A stretch of 64,000 nt of DNA from Bog-756 sp963776225. Lineage in GTDB: Bacteria > Actinomycetota > Acidimicrobiia > Acidimicrobiales > RAAP-2. Shown here in pieces: positions 1 to 9,386 of the stretch (its first letter is position 1; each line of letters opens with the position of its first letter). Location of the stretch: positions 1,178,001 through 1,242,000 of the forward strand of contig CAVZLL010000004.1 in the NCBI GenBank assembly GCA_963776225.1, read 5' to 3'. The position numbers were made by a program, and so were the translations under genes. Below the pieces are notes generated by a model. That model saw only the letters and a program-made list of their open reading frames with translations, was not told the DNA's origin and made no database searches.

Positions 1-1335
1 ACCGGCGTCCAAGCCGGGTGGGTGGTCCCCGCCGTCCAGACCCGTCCGTACGCGACCGACTCGTCAACCTGGATCGGCATCGGCGGCGTGACCGACCCGT
101 CGCTGATCCAGGCCGGCACCGACCAGGAGGCCTCGGGCGGCGGCACCGGGTACACGGCCTGGATCGGAGCGTCCCCCGCCGGCCCGGTGACCGAATTCGC
201 GGTCTCGCCCGGTGACCAGATCGACGCATCGATCACCGCGGGGACCCCGGGCAGCTGGACGGTCACGATCACCGATCTCACCCTCGGCAGATCGCACTCC
301 CAGACCATCGCCGACGCGGTGACCGCGACCTCGGCGGAGTGGATCGAGGAGGCGCCGACGGTCGGGATCTCGCCCACCCCCCTGGCCGACTACGGGTCGG
401 TGACCTTCACCGGGATGGACGTCGAGGAGGGTGGCGCACCGGTCGTGGCGATCCCGGTCGAGATGTCCAACCTCGGCTCCGACGCCATCATCTCCTACCC
501 CGGGACGGTTGTCGGCTCGAGCCTCACCGTGACCTATGGCGCCCCGGACCACGGCTACTGGCTGGTCGCCTCGGACGGCGGCATCTTCTCCTTCGGCGCC
601 GCCCGGTTCTTCGGGTCGACGGCCGGCACGGTGCTCCAGCGTCCGGTGACCGGTATCTCGCCGACACCCGACCGCCGGGGCTACTGGCTGGTGGCGGCCG
701 ACGGCGGCGTCTTCGCCTACGGCGACGCCGGGTACGTGGGGTCGATCCCCGGGCTCGGCATCGCCCCGGCCGGGTCGACCGGCCCGGGCACGCACCTCGA
801 CCAGCCGATCGTGGCGGTCGTGCCCTCCGTCGACGGCGGCGGCTACCTCATGCTGGCCTCCGACGGCGGGGTCTTCGCCTTCGGCGACGCCCATTTCGCC
901 GGATCCTGCCCGGGGATCGGCGGCTGCAACGGGCGGGCGGTCGCGCTCCTGCCCGACGCGGGCGGCCTCGGGTACTGGCTGGTCACCAGCACCGGCGCGG
1001 TCTACGCCTTCGGCGGCGCTCCCTACGACGGGGGGGCCGGGACGGTCTCGTCCCCGATCACCAGCGCCGTGCGCACCCCGGACGGCGGCGGCTACTACCT
1101 CCTCGCGGTCGACGGCGGGGTGTTCCCCTTCGGGGACGCGGTCGACTTCGGCACGCCGACCGTCGGCACCGAGATCCTGACCGCCCACACCGCCATCGTG
1201 GCCACCGCCTCCGGGGACGGCTACTGGGTGGCCGGAGCGGACGGTGGGATCGACGGCTACGGCTTCGCACCCTACGACGGCAGCATGGCCGGCAAGCCCC
1301 TCAACGCGCCGGTCGTCGGCGCGGTCGGATGGTAG
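1..1335 (+). CDS. Peptidase G1 (eqolisin) fused to Gly-Tyr-Trp propeller-like repeats, 5' partial
   Basis: The frame is open to the left edge, so the N-terminus (probably a signal peptide) is missing; 444 residues remain. The first ~150 residues match eqolisins, extracellular acid proteases with a Gln/Glu catalytic pair: WVVPAV, then WIGIGG, the candidate Gln in LIQAGTDQ and the candidate Glu in SAEWIEEAP. From about residue 180 come six repeats of ~45-60 residues built on GYWLVASDGGIFSFG-like cores, a repeat common in secreted actinobacterial proteins and probably a beta-propeller. Such repeats may hold the enzyme to the cell surface or to a substrate; that is inference. A second eqolisin lies at 14946-15731. 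The stop overlaps sequence just upstream of the nitroreductase. Confidence 0.8.
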   Translation, partial: TGVQAGWVVPAVQTRPYATDSSTWIGIGGVTDPSLIQAGTDQEASGGGTGYTAWIGASPAGPVTEFAVSPGDQIDASITAGTPGSWTVTITDLTLGRSHSQTIADAVTATSAEWIEEAPTVGISPTPLADYGSVTFTGMDVEEGGAPVVAIPVEMSNLGSDAIISYPGTVVGSSLTVTYGAPDHGYWLVASDGGIFSFGAARFFGSTAGTVLQRPVTGISPTPDRRGYWLVAADGGVFAYGDAGYVGSIPGLGIAPAGSTGPGTHLDQPIVAVVPSVDGGGYLMLASDGGVFAFGDAHFAGSCPGIGGCNGRAVALLPDAGGLGYWLVTSTGAVYAFGGAPYDGGAGTVSSPITSAVRTPDGGGYYLLAVDGGVFPFGDAVDFGTPTVGTEILTAHTAIVATASGDGYWVAGADGGIDGYGFAPYDGSMAGKPLNAPVVGAVGW

Positions 1336-1379
1336 GGGGAACCACTCCCGACCCCGTGTCCCCACCGGAGGAGGCGGGC

Positions 1380-1985
1380 GTGGCAGCGCCCGCGGCGTTC
1401 TTCGACGTCGTCCTCCACCAACGGGCGACCCGGCAGTTCGCCGACCGTCCGGTCGACGACGACCTGGTCGAACGGTGCCTCCAGGCTGCAACCCACGCCC
1501 CGAGCGCCGAGAACCTCCAGCCGTGGGTGTTCGTCGTGGTCCGTGACCCGCAGCTCCGGACGGGCATCGCCGAGCTCACCCGCCGCGCCTGGCGGGAGGG
1601 GGGGCGACGGCACTCCGAGGAGCGGCTCGCCCCCGCGCTGCTCCGCGAGGTCGAGTCCGGGGCCGAAGGGGGGATCGGGTCGGCACCGGTCATCGTCGTG
1701 GTGTGCGGCGACAGCGCGATCGGCATCGAGCGGACCCTCCCCTCCTCGGTGTACCCGGCGACCCAGAACCTCCTGCTGTCGGCCACCGCACTCGGGCTCG
1801 GTTCGGCCATGACCACGCTGGCCACCCTCTTCGCCGGCGAGCTTGCGGACATGCTCTCGCTCCCGCCCTCGGTGCGGCCGATGGCGGTGGTGCCCATCGG
1901 GTGGCCCCTGCGACCTCTCGGCCCTCCCCGCCGGCTCCCGCTCGGGGAGCGCGCCTTCCGTGACCGGTACGGCAACTCCTGGTGA
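1380..1985 (+). CDS. Nitroreductase family protein
   Basis: 201 residues, the normal size for FMN-dependent nitroreductases that reduce nitro compounds, quinones or similar with NAD(P)H. The N-terminus has the typical Arg-rich FMN-binding stretch (HQRATRQFADRPVDD), followed by HAPSAENLQPWVFVVV, and the middle part has the family's QNLLLSATALGLGS helix. I chose the GTG at 1380 because GGAGGAGG lies about 7 bases upstream; an ATG at 1329, overlapping the previous stop, would add 17 residues. The substrate cannot be told from sequence. Short spacing to the preceding peptidase suggests cotranscription. Confidence 0.88.
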   Translation: MAAPAAFFDVVLHQRATRQFADRPVDDDLVERCLQAATHAPSAENLQPWVFVVVRDPQLRTGIAELTRRAWREGGRRHSEERLAPALLREVESGAEGGIGSAPVIVVVCGDSAIGIERTLPSSVYPATQNLLLSATALGLGSAMTTLATLFAGELADMLSLPPSVRPMAVVPIGWPLRPLGPPRRLPLGERAFRDRYGNSW

Positions 1986-2009
1986 GCGCCGACCGGTACA
2001 CCCGGTGGA

Positions 2010-4670
2010 TCAGGTACCCGTCCCGGTGATGGTCACCGTGACCGGTCCGAGGCCGTCGTTGCTGTTGAAGATGTAGCGGCCCGACGCCGGGCCCACTGCG
2101 GTCGGCGTGAAGGTCACCGACTGGTGCAGGAAGGTGCCGGGGTCGATGGTGATGCCCTCGGGCATCGGGACCGTTGAGGTGAACGCACCGATCGGGGCGA
2201 TGGCCCGGGTGACGACCAGGGCGACCGTCCCGCTGTTGCCCACGTCGAAGGTCACCGTGGCGCTGTGGCCGACCGGGACCGGTCCGGCGTCGACGGTGGT
2301 GGCCGACACCGCCAGCCGGGCGAACCCGCTGACCGCGGTGCCCGAGACCGGGAGCTCGATCGAGCCGTGGTCGGTCGAGATGGCCAGCCTGGAAAGGGAC
2401 GCCCCGGCGGCTGCGGGGTCGAACAGGACCGAAACGGTCACCGACTGCTGGGGGGCGAGCACCGTACCGACGGCGGGCGCGCCGCTCACGGAGTAGGGGG
2501 CGCCGGGGAGCACGATCCCGGTGAGCCGCTCGGGGTGGCTCCAGGAGTTGCTCACGGTCAGGGCGAGGGTCTTGCCTCCGGACCTGGTCCGGACGGTACC
2601 GAAGGCCAGGGGCTGGGCGGACACCAGCAATCCGGGCGCGGTGCGCGTAGCCCGAGACCGACACCGTGCGGGTCCCCGCGCTGGTCGGGATCGAGAGGGT
2701 GGCGACCACCGGGCCGGGACGGGCCGGGGCGAAGGTGACCCGCAGGGCGATGGTCGACCCCGCCGGCAGGGTGGTGCCGGGACGAGGCTGGCTCACCCTG
2801 AACGCGGTGCCGGCGGTCGGCGCGTTGCCGGAAGGGGGAATGACCGTCGGCCCGGCGGTCCTGCCGCGGGGGACGGTGGTGGAGGGCGAGGGCGTGGTCG
2901 TCGGGGGCGCCGCGCCACTGCTGGTGGAGCTCCCCACCCCCTCGTACCCGCTCACGGTCACCGGGCCGGTGACGGTGAGGGGCCGGGTGGTCGACGCGCC
3001 CACCGGGAGGGTGCGACTCGACCCGACCGGGACCGATCCGAAGTCGACCGCGGCCGCCTGCACCGGCGCCGCCGACGAGGTCCCGAAGGCGAGCAGCCGG
3101 CCGCCCCGGGTGCCCACGAAGATCCGACCGTTCCACGCGGTCGGCGTCGCGAACTTCGGCGCGATCCCGATCGGCGCGGACCAGAGCAGCGGGAGCACGC
3201 CCTTGGTCGGGATGGCCCCGTAAGCGCGGCAGCTGTGCCCCGCTGCCCGAGGACCCGCTGGTGAAGACCACCCAGACCACCGCACTCCCGGCAGTGGTCC
3301 CGTTGCTGGTCACGAGGGGCGACCCCGAGGTGTACCCGAACGATCCGGTGCTGGTGCCGGCCGAGCTAAGACGCGGCAGGCCCTGGGCGTTGAGCCCGTA
3401 GGACAACGCGCGCAGGTAGCCCCCGCCGGCGCTCTCCAGCACGTAGACCCAGCCCCCCTGGCCGCCGTAAGCGGCCGGGTGGCCCCAGACCCCGGTGAAC
3501 GGCCCGAGCTGCTCGAGCACCGCGTTGGAGTTGTTCGCGCCCTGCTCGAACCCACCCAGATGGTTGTTGTCGAGCAGGAAGATCCGGCCCGCCTTGCCGA
3601 CCGCCACCAGCAGGTCGGGATGGGCGGTCGTGCCGAAGTCGGCGGTGGGGAGGGCGATGGGCCCTCCCGAGCCGAAGTCCTCGTCGTTGGCGTCGAGGTT
3701 GGCCGCGTCGCTCGGGGCGAAGAACTGGGCCGGGGTGAGCGACCCGTTGCTGTTGACCGCCAACTTGAGCACCGACTCGGAGAGGGTGGCCGGCGGGTGG
3801 CCGGACGCCGCAGGCTGCGGGGACACCCCGTTGCCGGTGGTCAGGATGATCCGGTTCGGCCGCGTTGGAGACGAGTCCCCCGCCGCTCTGCCAGATCCCG
3901 GCCTGAGAGTTCTGGTCGGTGCCGATCCCGGACTCGTCGCTCCACATGGTCTCCGCCCTGGTGGCGGTGTTCACCCCGACCACCACCCCGCGGTAGGGGG
4001 TGAAGTCGCAGTCCGAGGCGAAGGCGATGTAGACCGAGCCGCCGAGCAGCAGCAGGCCCGGTCGTTGCTGGGAGTAGGCCTCGTTGAACGGCACCCCGGG
4101 CGTGTCGGTGGGCGTCCCGGTGATCCGCACCGGGTAGCCGGACACTTCGGCTCCGGTCGCCGCGGATACCGCCTCCAGGTACCAGTGGGCGTTGGAGAGA
4201 CCGCCCGACCCCTTCTCCAACCGGGTGGTCATGTAGACGATGCCGGTCGCCGGGTCGACTACCGGGGTCGAGGTCGACCCGAGGTCCGGGGTCAGGTCCG
4301 AGCACCCGATGGTGCTCGCTTCGAAGGGTGTGCCGAAGTACCGCTTCCACTCGATCGCGCCGGTGGTCGCATTGATCCCGTAGGCGGAGGCCTTCTCGGT
4401 GGTGACGATCACCGTGCCGTTGACGACCAGGGGCTGCGCGTAGACCGACCCGTCGAGATTCGTCGAGAACAGCTGGGTGAACGTGGACGAGGTCACCTGG
4501 GTGGGACCGAGCGCGGGCTCGTTCGGATCCCAGTTGTCCCGCAGGTTGTTGTAGCCGGCGGTGGTCACGTTGGGCGGACCAGCGGCGAGCGCCACGGCGA
4601 TCGGCGTCACGACCCCGGCCACCACCACGGCCACCGCCAATGCGGCGATCACCAGACGTCGATTCCGCAT
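2010..4670 (-). CDS. Secreted PQQ-like beta-propeller protein with Ig-like (choice-of-anchor D) tail, frameshifted
   Basis: Begins with ATG at 4670 behind GGGAGGGGCG and a clear signal peptide (MRNRRLVIAALAV, then a hydrophobic stretch ending ALAAG). The first ~480 residues look like a PQQ-type propeller (GSVYAQPLVVNGTVIV, GWVYVLESAGGGYLRAL, WNGRIFVGTRGGRLLAFG). The tail has two or three Ig-like modules of the 'choice-of-anchor D' kind (VDFGSVPVGSSRTLPV, LAFGTVRTRSGGKTLALTV) and a Pro/Thr linker. Three frame changes are needed, near 3855, 3230 and 2635; at 3230 one extra C explains it. Similarity continues smoothly across each break, so assembly indels are more likely than decay. The role is probably extracellular or cell-surface; the substrate is unknown. 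Confidence 0.72.
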
Positions 4671-4785
4671 CGCCCCTCCCTGGTCACCGCGCCCCTGTGG
4701 CCGCGCCATGCTAGGGGCCGGGCGCGGCGTGCGTCCAGGATCACCGCACCGATCGCACCGGTTCAGGAAGCGGAACGATCGCCGG

Positions 4786-5442
4786 TCACCGGGCGCGCTC
4801 GGCGAGGGCCGCCGGATCCTCGACCACGATCCGGCCCCGTGACAGGGTGAGCACACCGTCCTCCTGGGCATGGCGGAGCACCCGGTTGACCGTCTGGCGG
4901 GTCGTGCCGGCCATGGCGGCCAGGTCCTCCTGGGTGAAGGGGATCGCCCCGGACGAACGGCCGGCGTAGACGTCGCCGAGGCGGACCAGCCGGCGGAGCA
5001 CCCGGGTCTCCGCCGGGAGGTACAGCGCCTCGAGCAGCGCCTGCGAGGTGGCCCGCAGACGGGCATCGAGCATCTGCGCCACCGTCCGGGCGGCATCGGG
5101 GTGTCCGTCCCAGAGCGCCTCGAACTCGGCCCGCGTGAAGCACATCGTCTCGGTGCGTTCGAGGGCCACCACCGTGGCCGACCGGGTCGACTCCCTGCCC
5201 ACCAGGGCCTGCTCCCCGAAGGAGTCGCCCGCGCTCATGACATCGAGGGTCACCACGTCCCCCATCGGATTGGTCACCCGGACCGCCACGGTCCCACGGT
5301 CGATGAGGTGCACGCTCTCGCCGGGGTCGCCCTCGTGGAAGACGAACCCGCCCTTCGGGAACCGCCGTCGACTGCACCGTGCCAGGAGCGCTCGCCGGTC
5401 GACCGGCGACAACGACTCCAGGATCTGCCACTCCACCGCCAC
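4786..5442 (-). CDS. Crp/Fnr family transcriptional regulator
   Basis: 218 residues, full length for the family. The N-terminal half is a cyclic-nucleotide-binding fold with the phosphate-binding-cassette pattern GDSFGEQALVGRESTRSATV. The C-terminus is a winged helix (IPFTQEDLAAMAGTTRQTVNRVL) of the Crp type, with the usual contact residues in the recognition helix. It may bind cAMP or another small ligand; no Fnr-type N-terminal cysteine cluster is present. It is divergent from the arylsulfotransferase-like gene 117 bases away and could control it, but I see no clear TGTGA-type site in the gap. Confidence 0.92.
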   Translation of the reverse strand: MAVEWQILESLSPVDRRALLARCSRRRFPKGGFVFHEGDPGESVHLIDRGTVAVRVTNPMGDVVTLDVMSAGDSFGEQALVGRESTRSATVVALERTETMCFTRAEFEALWDGHPDAARTVAQMLDARLRATSQALLEALYLPAETRVLRRLVRLGDVYAGRSSGAIPFTQEDLAAMAGTTRQTVNRVLRHAQEDGVLTLSRGRIVVEDPAALAERAR

Positions 5443-5558
5443 CCCCCGTGTCGAGGTGTCCGATCCGAAGGGAGCACCCTATCCCCGTTCGATAGGCTGG
5501 AGCGCCGAGGCCGGACCAGGGCGGCGGCCGAGCGCATTGCCGGGCGGAGGACGATGAC

Positions 5559-7052
5559 GTGACCCAGATCCACGGGAGAACGCGTGCACCGAATGCTCGC
5601 CGCGGCGGGCGGTCGGTCGCCCGGCACGCGCTGGCGCTCGCGACCGGGCTCGCCGCCCTGGTCACGGTCGGCGTGCCGGTGCAACGTGCGGCCGCCGTGA
5701 CCCCGTTCTCCATCACGACCGATCCCGCACTCGACCCCACGTTCTCCCCGGCGATCCACCACTACGTGGTCCGGTGCACCGGGCACCCGACCACGGTGGT
5801 CTCGACCGAGGGAACGGGACCCGTCACCATCGGAGGCCGGTCGTTCACCCAGCCGGCCTCGGTCCCCGTCGGGCTGGCCGCGAACCAGGCCGTCTACGCG
5901 GGATCCGGTGGGCACACCTTCGTCGTGCGGTGCCTCCCGGCGAACTTCCCCCAGTACACGGCGGTGATCGACGGCACCCCCCAGTCGGACGGTTACCTGG
6001 TGACCCTCACCCGCCACCTGCCCACGACTCCCCCGCCCTACTACACGGTCGCCTTCGACAGCCACGGCGTGCCGATCTGGTGGTACCCGAACCCGAGCAC
6101 CGCGGCCGACGCCAAGTTCATCGGCACCGACGAGATCGCCTGGTGGCTGGGACAGCCGGGCGCGGCGAAGGGTGACGGCACCTTCACGATCAGGAACCTC
6201 GCCGGGCAGGTCGTCGCCTCGGTCGGCGACCCGGGAGCGGGGGTGCCGCTCGACCTGCACGACTTCCAGGCCCTGCCCAATGGCGACTACCTGGGCATCC
6301 AGTACGTTCCGGCCACACTCGATCTCAGTTCCTGGGGGCTCTCTTCAACCGCAACGGTCCTGGACGGGGTGATCGTCGAAGTGAACCCGCGCGATCAGGT
6401 CGTCTGGAGGTGGAGCACGATCGCCCACGTGAACGTGGCGAAGCAGGACACCAACTGGCGGTACCCCAACCCGTGGCATGACAGTGTCCCGGACGTCGTC
6501 CACATGAATTCGGTCCAGGAGGTCGGAGACCAGATCATCATGAGCTCGCGCTTGCTCGACGCCGTCTACGACATCGACCGGACCACGGGCAAGATCATCT
6601 GGAAGCTCGGGGGTTCACCGGGCGCCCAAAGCCTGACGGTGGTGGGCAACTCCTATCCCCAGCTCTTCTCCGGCCAGCACGACGCCCGTGAGCTCCCGGA
6701 CGGGACGATCACGGTGCACGACAATGCGAGCCAGGAATCGGGGCACCCGGCCCGGGCCCTCCGCTTCCGGATCGACACCGCCACTCGGACGGCGACCATC
6801 GTCGAGGACGTGACCGACGGTTCCTTCCCCGGACCCTCGTCCCGCGCCGGGAGCGTCGCGAAACTCGCCGGGGGAGACTGGCTCGTCGACTGGGGGACCT
6901 CCGACTACGTGGCCGAGCTGACTCCGGCCGGGGCCCACGTCGTCACCATCACCTACCCGGGGTTCAGTTCGTACCGGGCGGCAGAGGTGCCCATCCCCTA
7001 CGCCCACCTCAACCGCGGGATGGACGCCCAGGTTCCCCAGTTGCGTCTCTGA
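5559..7052 (+). CDS. Arylsulfotransferase (ASST) family secreted protein
   Basis: 497 residues with an N-terminal signal peptide (Arg-rich start, hydrophobic LALATGLAALVTVGVPV, cleavage near AAAVT). The body resembles the ASST/arylsulfotransferase beta-propeller family: an N-terminal strand domain, then blades with WWYPNPS, IVEVNPRDQVVWRWS, DVVHMNSVQEVGDQIIMSSR, IIWKLGG and HDARELPDGTITVHDN. The conserved His residues (VHMNSV, QHDAREL) fit the catalytic or substrate-binding histidines of the family. True ASSTs move sulfate between phenols, but many members have no proven activity. The start is a GTG; no better start is available. It is monocistronic as far as can be seen. Confidence 0.82.
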   Translation: MTQIHGRTRAPNARRGGRSVARHALALATGLAALVTVGVPVQRAAAVTPFSITTDPALDPTFSPAIHHYVVRCTGHPTTVVSTEGTGPVTIGGRSFTQPASVPVGLAANQAVYAGSGGHTFVVRCLPANFPQYTAVIDGTPQSDGYLVTLTRHLPTTPPPYYTVAFDSHGVPIWWYPNPSTAADAKFIGTDEIAWWLGQPGAAKGDGTFTIRNLAGQVVASVGDPGAGVPLDLHDFQALPNGDYLGIQYVPATLDLSSWGLSSTATVLDGVIVEVNPRDQVVWRWSTIAHVNVAKQDTNWRYPNPWHDSVPDVVHMNSVQEVGDQIIMSSRLLDAVYDIDRTTGKIIWKLGGSPGAQSLTVVGNSYPQLFSGQHDARELPDGTITVHDNASQESGHPARALRFRIDTATRTATIVEDVTDGSFPGPSSRAGSVAKLAGGDWLVDWGTSDYVAELTPAGAHVVTITYPGFSSYRAAEVPIPYAHLNRGMDAQVPQLRL

Positions 7053-7065
7053 AGTACGTCCCGCC

Positions 7066-7224
7066 TCAGGGCGACGAGCCCCGCCGTCCGAGACGTGCGA
7101 GTCGCTCGCGCCGTTCGAGCTCCATCTGCCGCTCCCTGCTGGTGGCCCGGGCGATGCCGAACACCAGACCGCCGAGCAGCAGTGCACCGAGGGCAAGGAC
7201 CACCACGACAAGCCGAGACTTCAC
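7066..7224 (-). CDS. Small single-span membrane protein
   Basis: 52 residues starting at GTG 7224 with an excellent site, GGAGGAGG, a few bases upstream. One transmembrane helix (LVVVVLALGALLLGGLVFGIA) is followed by a charged tail rich in Arg and Glu (SRERQMELERRERLARLGRRG) likely on the cytoplasmic side. I do not recognise a family. It ends 13 bases from the end of the convergent ASST-like gene. Confidence 0.65.
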   Translation of the reverse strand: MKSRLVVVVLALGALLLGGLVFGIARATSRERQMELERRERLARLGRRGSSP

Positions 7225-7350
7225 GGTTCCTCCTCCGCGCCGGGCAGGGTTGCCCGGCCTCAACGAGCATCCCGCCTGTGATCGATCCACGCAAGAGGGA
7301 CCGCCTGGGAACAGCCCGCCCCGACCGGAGCGGGTGACGCGATCCCCGCG

Positions 7351-7384
7351 GCACGGCCCCGTGGGTCAACCCACGGGGCCGTGC
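7351..7384 (-). terminator. Strong hairpin, probable terminator
   Basis: A perfect 15-bp stem (GCACGGCCCCGTGGG and its complement) closes a TCAA loop. It lies 38 bases downstream of the stop of the minus-strand secreted protein at 7422. No U-tract follows, as is common for actinobacterial terminators. Confidence 0.75.
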
Positions 7385-7421
7385 GTCGAGGCGCCGCAGC
7401 AGCGCTCGGTGTCGTTACCCC

Positions 7422-7865
7422 TCAGGGGTAGGTCACGACGATCTTGACCGCTGCCCTCAAGGTGATCGTGTCGATGCCGCTCGGCCTGGGCACCCCGATG
7501 TAGCAGCGCACCGCGGTCGGTCCCACCCGCACGCCACCGGGACACAGCTCAGCCTTGAACTTGGTCCGGAACCCGCCGAGGGATCCGGTCGTCACGGTCA
7601 CCGTGTTGTTGGTGTCGCAGGGATTCTGCGGCACGATCCAGTTGGTCTTCCCACATTCGGTGAGGTGGAGCTTCGTCGCCGGTGGGAAATTCCTGCCCGT
7701 CAGCACCGTGTCGGTGTTGACCATCAGGTTGTTCGGATTGGCCGTGATCGACGGTGGCACCGGCGGCACTGCCGAGGCCGGAGATGCGATCGCCCAGAGG
7801 GGCGTGACCAGCATCAGCGCAGCCGAACCGCCCATCACGCACCTGCGGATGATTCTGGCGTCCAT
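7422..7865 (-). CDS. Secreted small Ig-like protein, possibly neocarzinostatin-like fold
   Basis: 147 residues, start ATG 7865 with GGAGGA upstream. A signal peptide (MDARIIRRC, then GGSAALMLVTPLWAIASPASA) precedes one ~105-residue domain: ITANPNNLMVNTDTVLTGRNF, FPPATKLHLTECG, a central loop and a final strand IVVTYP. Four cysteines probably form two disulfides. The pattern 'P..L..GT.V.V.G..F.PGT.L...C' recalls the neocarzinostatin/macromomycin fold, but there is no enediyne gene cluster here, so the fold rather than the function is suggested. Function unknown. Confidence 0.7.
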   Translation of the reverse strand: MDARIIRRCVMGGSAALMLVTPLWAIASPASAVPPVPPSITANPNNLMVNTDTVLTGRNFPPATKLHLTECGKTNWIVPQNPCDTNNTVTVTTGSLGGFRTKFKAELCPGGVRVGPTAVRCYIGVPRPSGIDTITLRAAVKIVVTYP

Positions 7866-8053
7866 GCGTTCCTCCAATCGTCCGGTCGCCCCTCTCGGGC
7901 CGTTGGCAGGCCGACCGCGGTCCGGCATCCGGGCCCTATGGATTGCAACGATCAGGAGCCCCGATCCGTTACCGGGCTCTGTGACGTCGGCGTGACGTGG
8001 CTGACGGGAGCGCCGAACTCGTGCCGACGCTGGTTGCTGTCCGTTCGCGCATC

Positions 8054-8797
8054 TCATGCGCGGGGATCGGTGGTGCCCGTTCTCCGCGAGCGGTCGAAGG
8101 CCTCGAAGTCGTGGAGGACCATCTGGGCGGCCTCGACGGTGAGACTCTCCGGGCGCGGCCCTTGCCGGTCCAGGAACCAGTGCCGGCTCATGCTGGCGAG
8201 CCAGTTGTCACCCGATGGGAAGAGGGCGAAGCGAGAGATCGTCCGCTGCTTGCCGACCTGGTCGGAGTAGAGCAGCTCGACCGTGATCGGCTGGCCGGCC
8301 TCGACTGCGTCGGCCACGTCCGAGCGAACGGGGTCCTCCGGATTGCGGAGCGCCCCCTGCCATATGCCGATGTCCCCCGCCGGCACATAGAGATCCCGCG
8401 ATTGGAGATGGAAGCCGTCCAACGGTAGATGGGTGAGGCCGTCCCGCGCTGCCCGGAATCCGGGGCTGACCGCCCAGGCCTGGCAGACGGCGAGGCCGCT
8501 GCTGATGTTCCTCAAGCTGATCGCGAGATACACGACCCCGTCGACGTGTTCGACCGCGGCGCGGCCGCCGGGAGCGCTCACCCACTTGCCCTCGACGAAC
8601 ATGATCTTCTGGGTCGGATCATCGAACCGGGACGGAGCGAGGACCGGTCGGCGCTGCTCCTGTAGGGCTGCTTCGGCGATCCGTGCCGACCGGTTGCCGG
8701 ACCGGACGGCGGCGAAGGTGGCGAAGGCCAGCACCAGCGTGGCACCGGCGGTCACGAATGACGCAAGATCCGCAGAGCTCACCGCGATCGATGTCAT
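8054..8797 (-). CDS. Membrane-anchored conserved hypothetical protein
   Basis: 247 residues from ATG 8797; a GTG at 8818 would add seven. An N-terminal membrane helix (SFVTAGATLVLAFATFAAV) is followed by a short helical linker (SARIAEAALQEQRRPVLAPSRF) and a soluble domain with beta-strand character (VYLAISLRNISSGLAVCQAW, QPITVELLYSDQVGKQRTIS). The layout, helix plus 'QRRPVL' linker plus sandwich-like domain, is common in unassigned actinobacterial proteins. No catalytic motif is seen. Function unknown. Confidence 0.7.
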   Translation of the reverse strand: MTSIAVSSADLASFVTAGATLVLAFATFAAVRSGNRSARIAEAALQEQRRPVLAPSRFDDPTQKIMFVEGKWVSAPGGRAAVEHVDGVVYLAISLRNISSGLAVCQAWAVSPGFRAARDGLTHLPLDGFHLQSRDLYVPAGDIGIWQGALRNPEDPVRSDVADAVEAGQPITVELLYSDQVGKQRTISRFALFPSGDNWLASMSRHWFLDRQGPRPESLTVEAAQMVLHDFEAFDRSRRTGTTDPRA

Positions 8798-8867
8798 CGA
8801 GCGCAGTTTCTCACCCACAGGCAGCGCAGGCTGAAACGGACAACCCCTAGGCAGCCGGGGCCCGTCC

Positions 8868-9293
8868 TCAGCGCAGCTCGGCTCTCGGTCGGACCGCGAT
8901 GGTCACCCGGGACGTCGCACAGAGCCGCTGCTCGTCGTCACGCATCTCGACGTCCCAGACCCAGCTGGTCCTGCCCCTGTGAATGGCGACCGCGGAGCCG
9001 TGGACGGTTCCTTCGGTGATCGGCCGCAGGAAACTCGTGTTGTTGGACATCCCGAGACCGGCACCGCCCGAGGCGTACACGGCGCGGGCCGTCCCGCTCG
9101 AGGCGAGGGTCTCGGCGATCGCCGCGTAGACACCACCGTGGATCATGCCCAGTGGCTGGCAGACCTGAGGACGGACGGGCAGATGACCGGAACATCGGTC
9201 GATCTCGTGGCTCTCGTGGACGACGAATCCGATCGTGGCGTCGAATGCTGACTCGAGGGGGACGCGCAGGTTGTATGGAGGAGAGTCGGGCAT
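8868..9293 (-). CDS. Hotdog-fold thioesterase, PaaI-like
   Basis: 141 residues. The hotdog signature is clear: GHLPVRPQVCQPLGMIHGGVYAAIAE, where HGG..A..AE is the usual active-site helix start, and NNTSFLRPITEGTVHGSAV as the second half. Such proteins hydrolyse acyl- or aroyl-CoA thioesters (PaaI, MenI and 4-hydroxybenzoyl-CoA types). A specific substrate cannot be inferred. The start ATG 9293 is divergent from the Ser-repeat gene at 9387, leaving a 93-base shared promoter region. Confidence 0.85.
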   Translation of the reverse strand: MPDSPPYNLRVPLESAFDATIGFVVHESHEIDRCSGHLPVRPQVCQPLGMIHGGVYAAIAETLASSGTARAVYASGGAGLGMSNNTSFLRPITEGTVHGSAVAIHRGRTSWVWDVEMRDDEQRLCATSRVTIAVRPRAELR

Positions 9294-9386
9294 GTTCCAG
9301 ACGCTACCTGCGTCGTGCAGGCAGCGTCGGAAGCCGCAGGCTGGGCGCGAGGTGGTTCCGCAACGAGTCCGGAGGCATGATGTGCC

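Noticed and set aside
64..1491. 475-codon open frame on the minus strand
   Set aside because: Antisense to the eqolisin gene; Arg/Gly/Asp-rich, no motif, no start signal.
7422..7865. Part of an antibiotic biosynthetic cluster
   Set aside because: No polyketide synthase, peptide synthetase or tailoring genes within tens of kilobases; only the fold resemblance remains.
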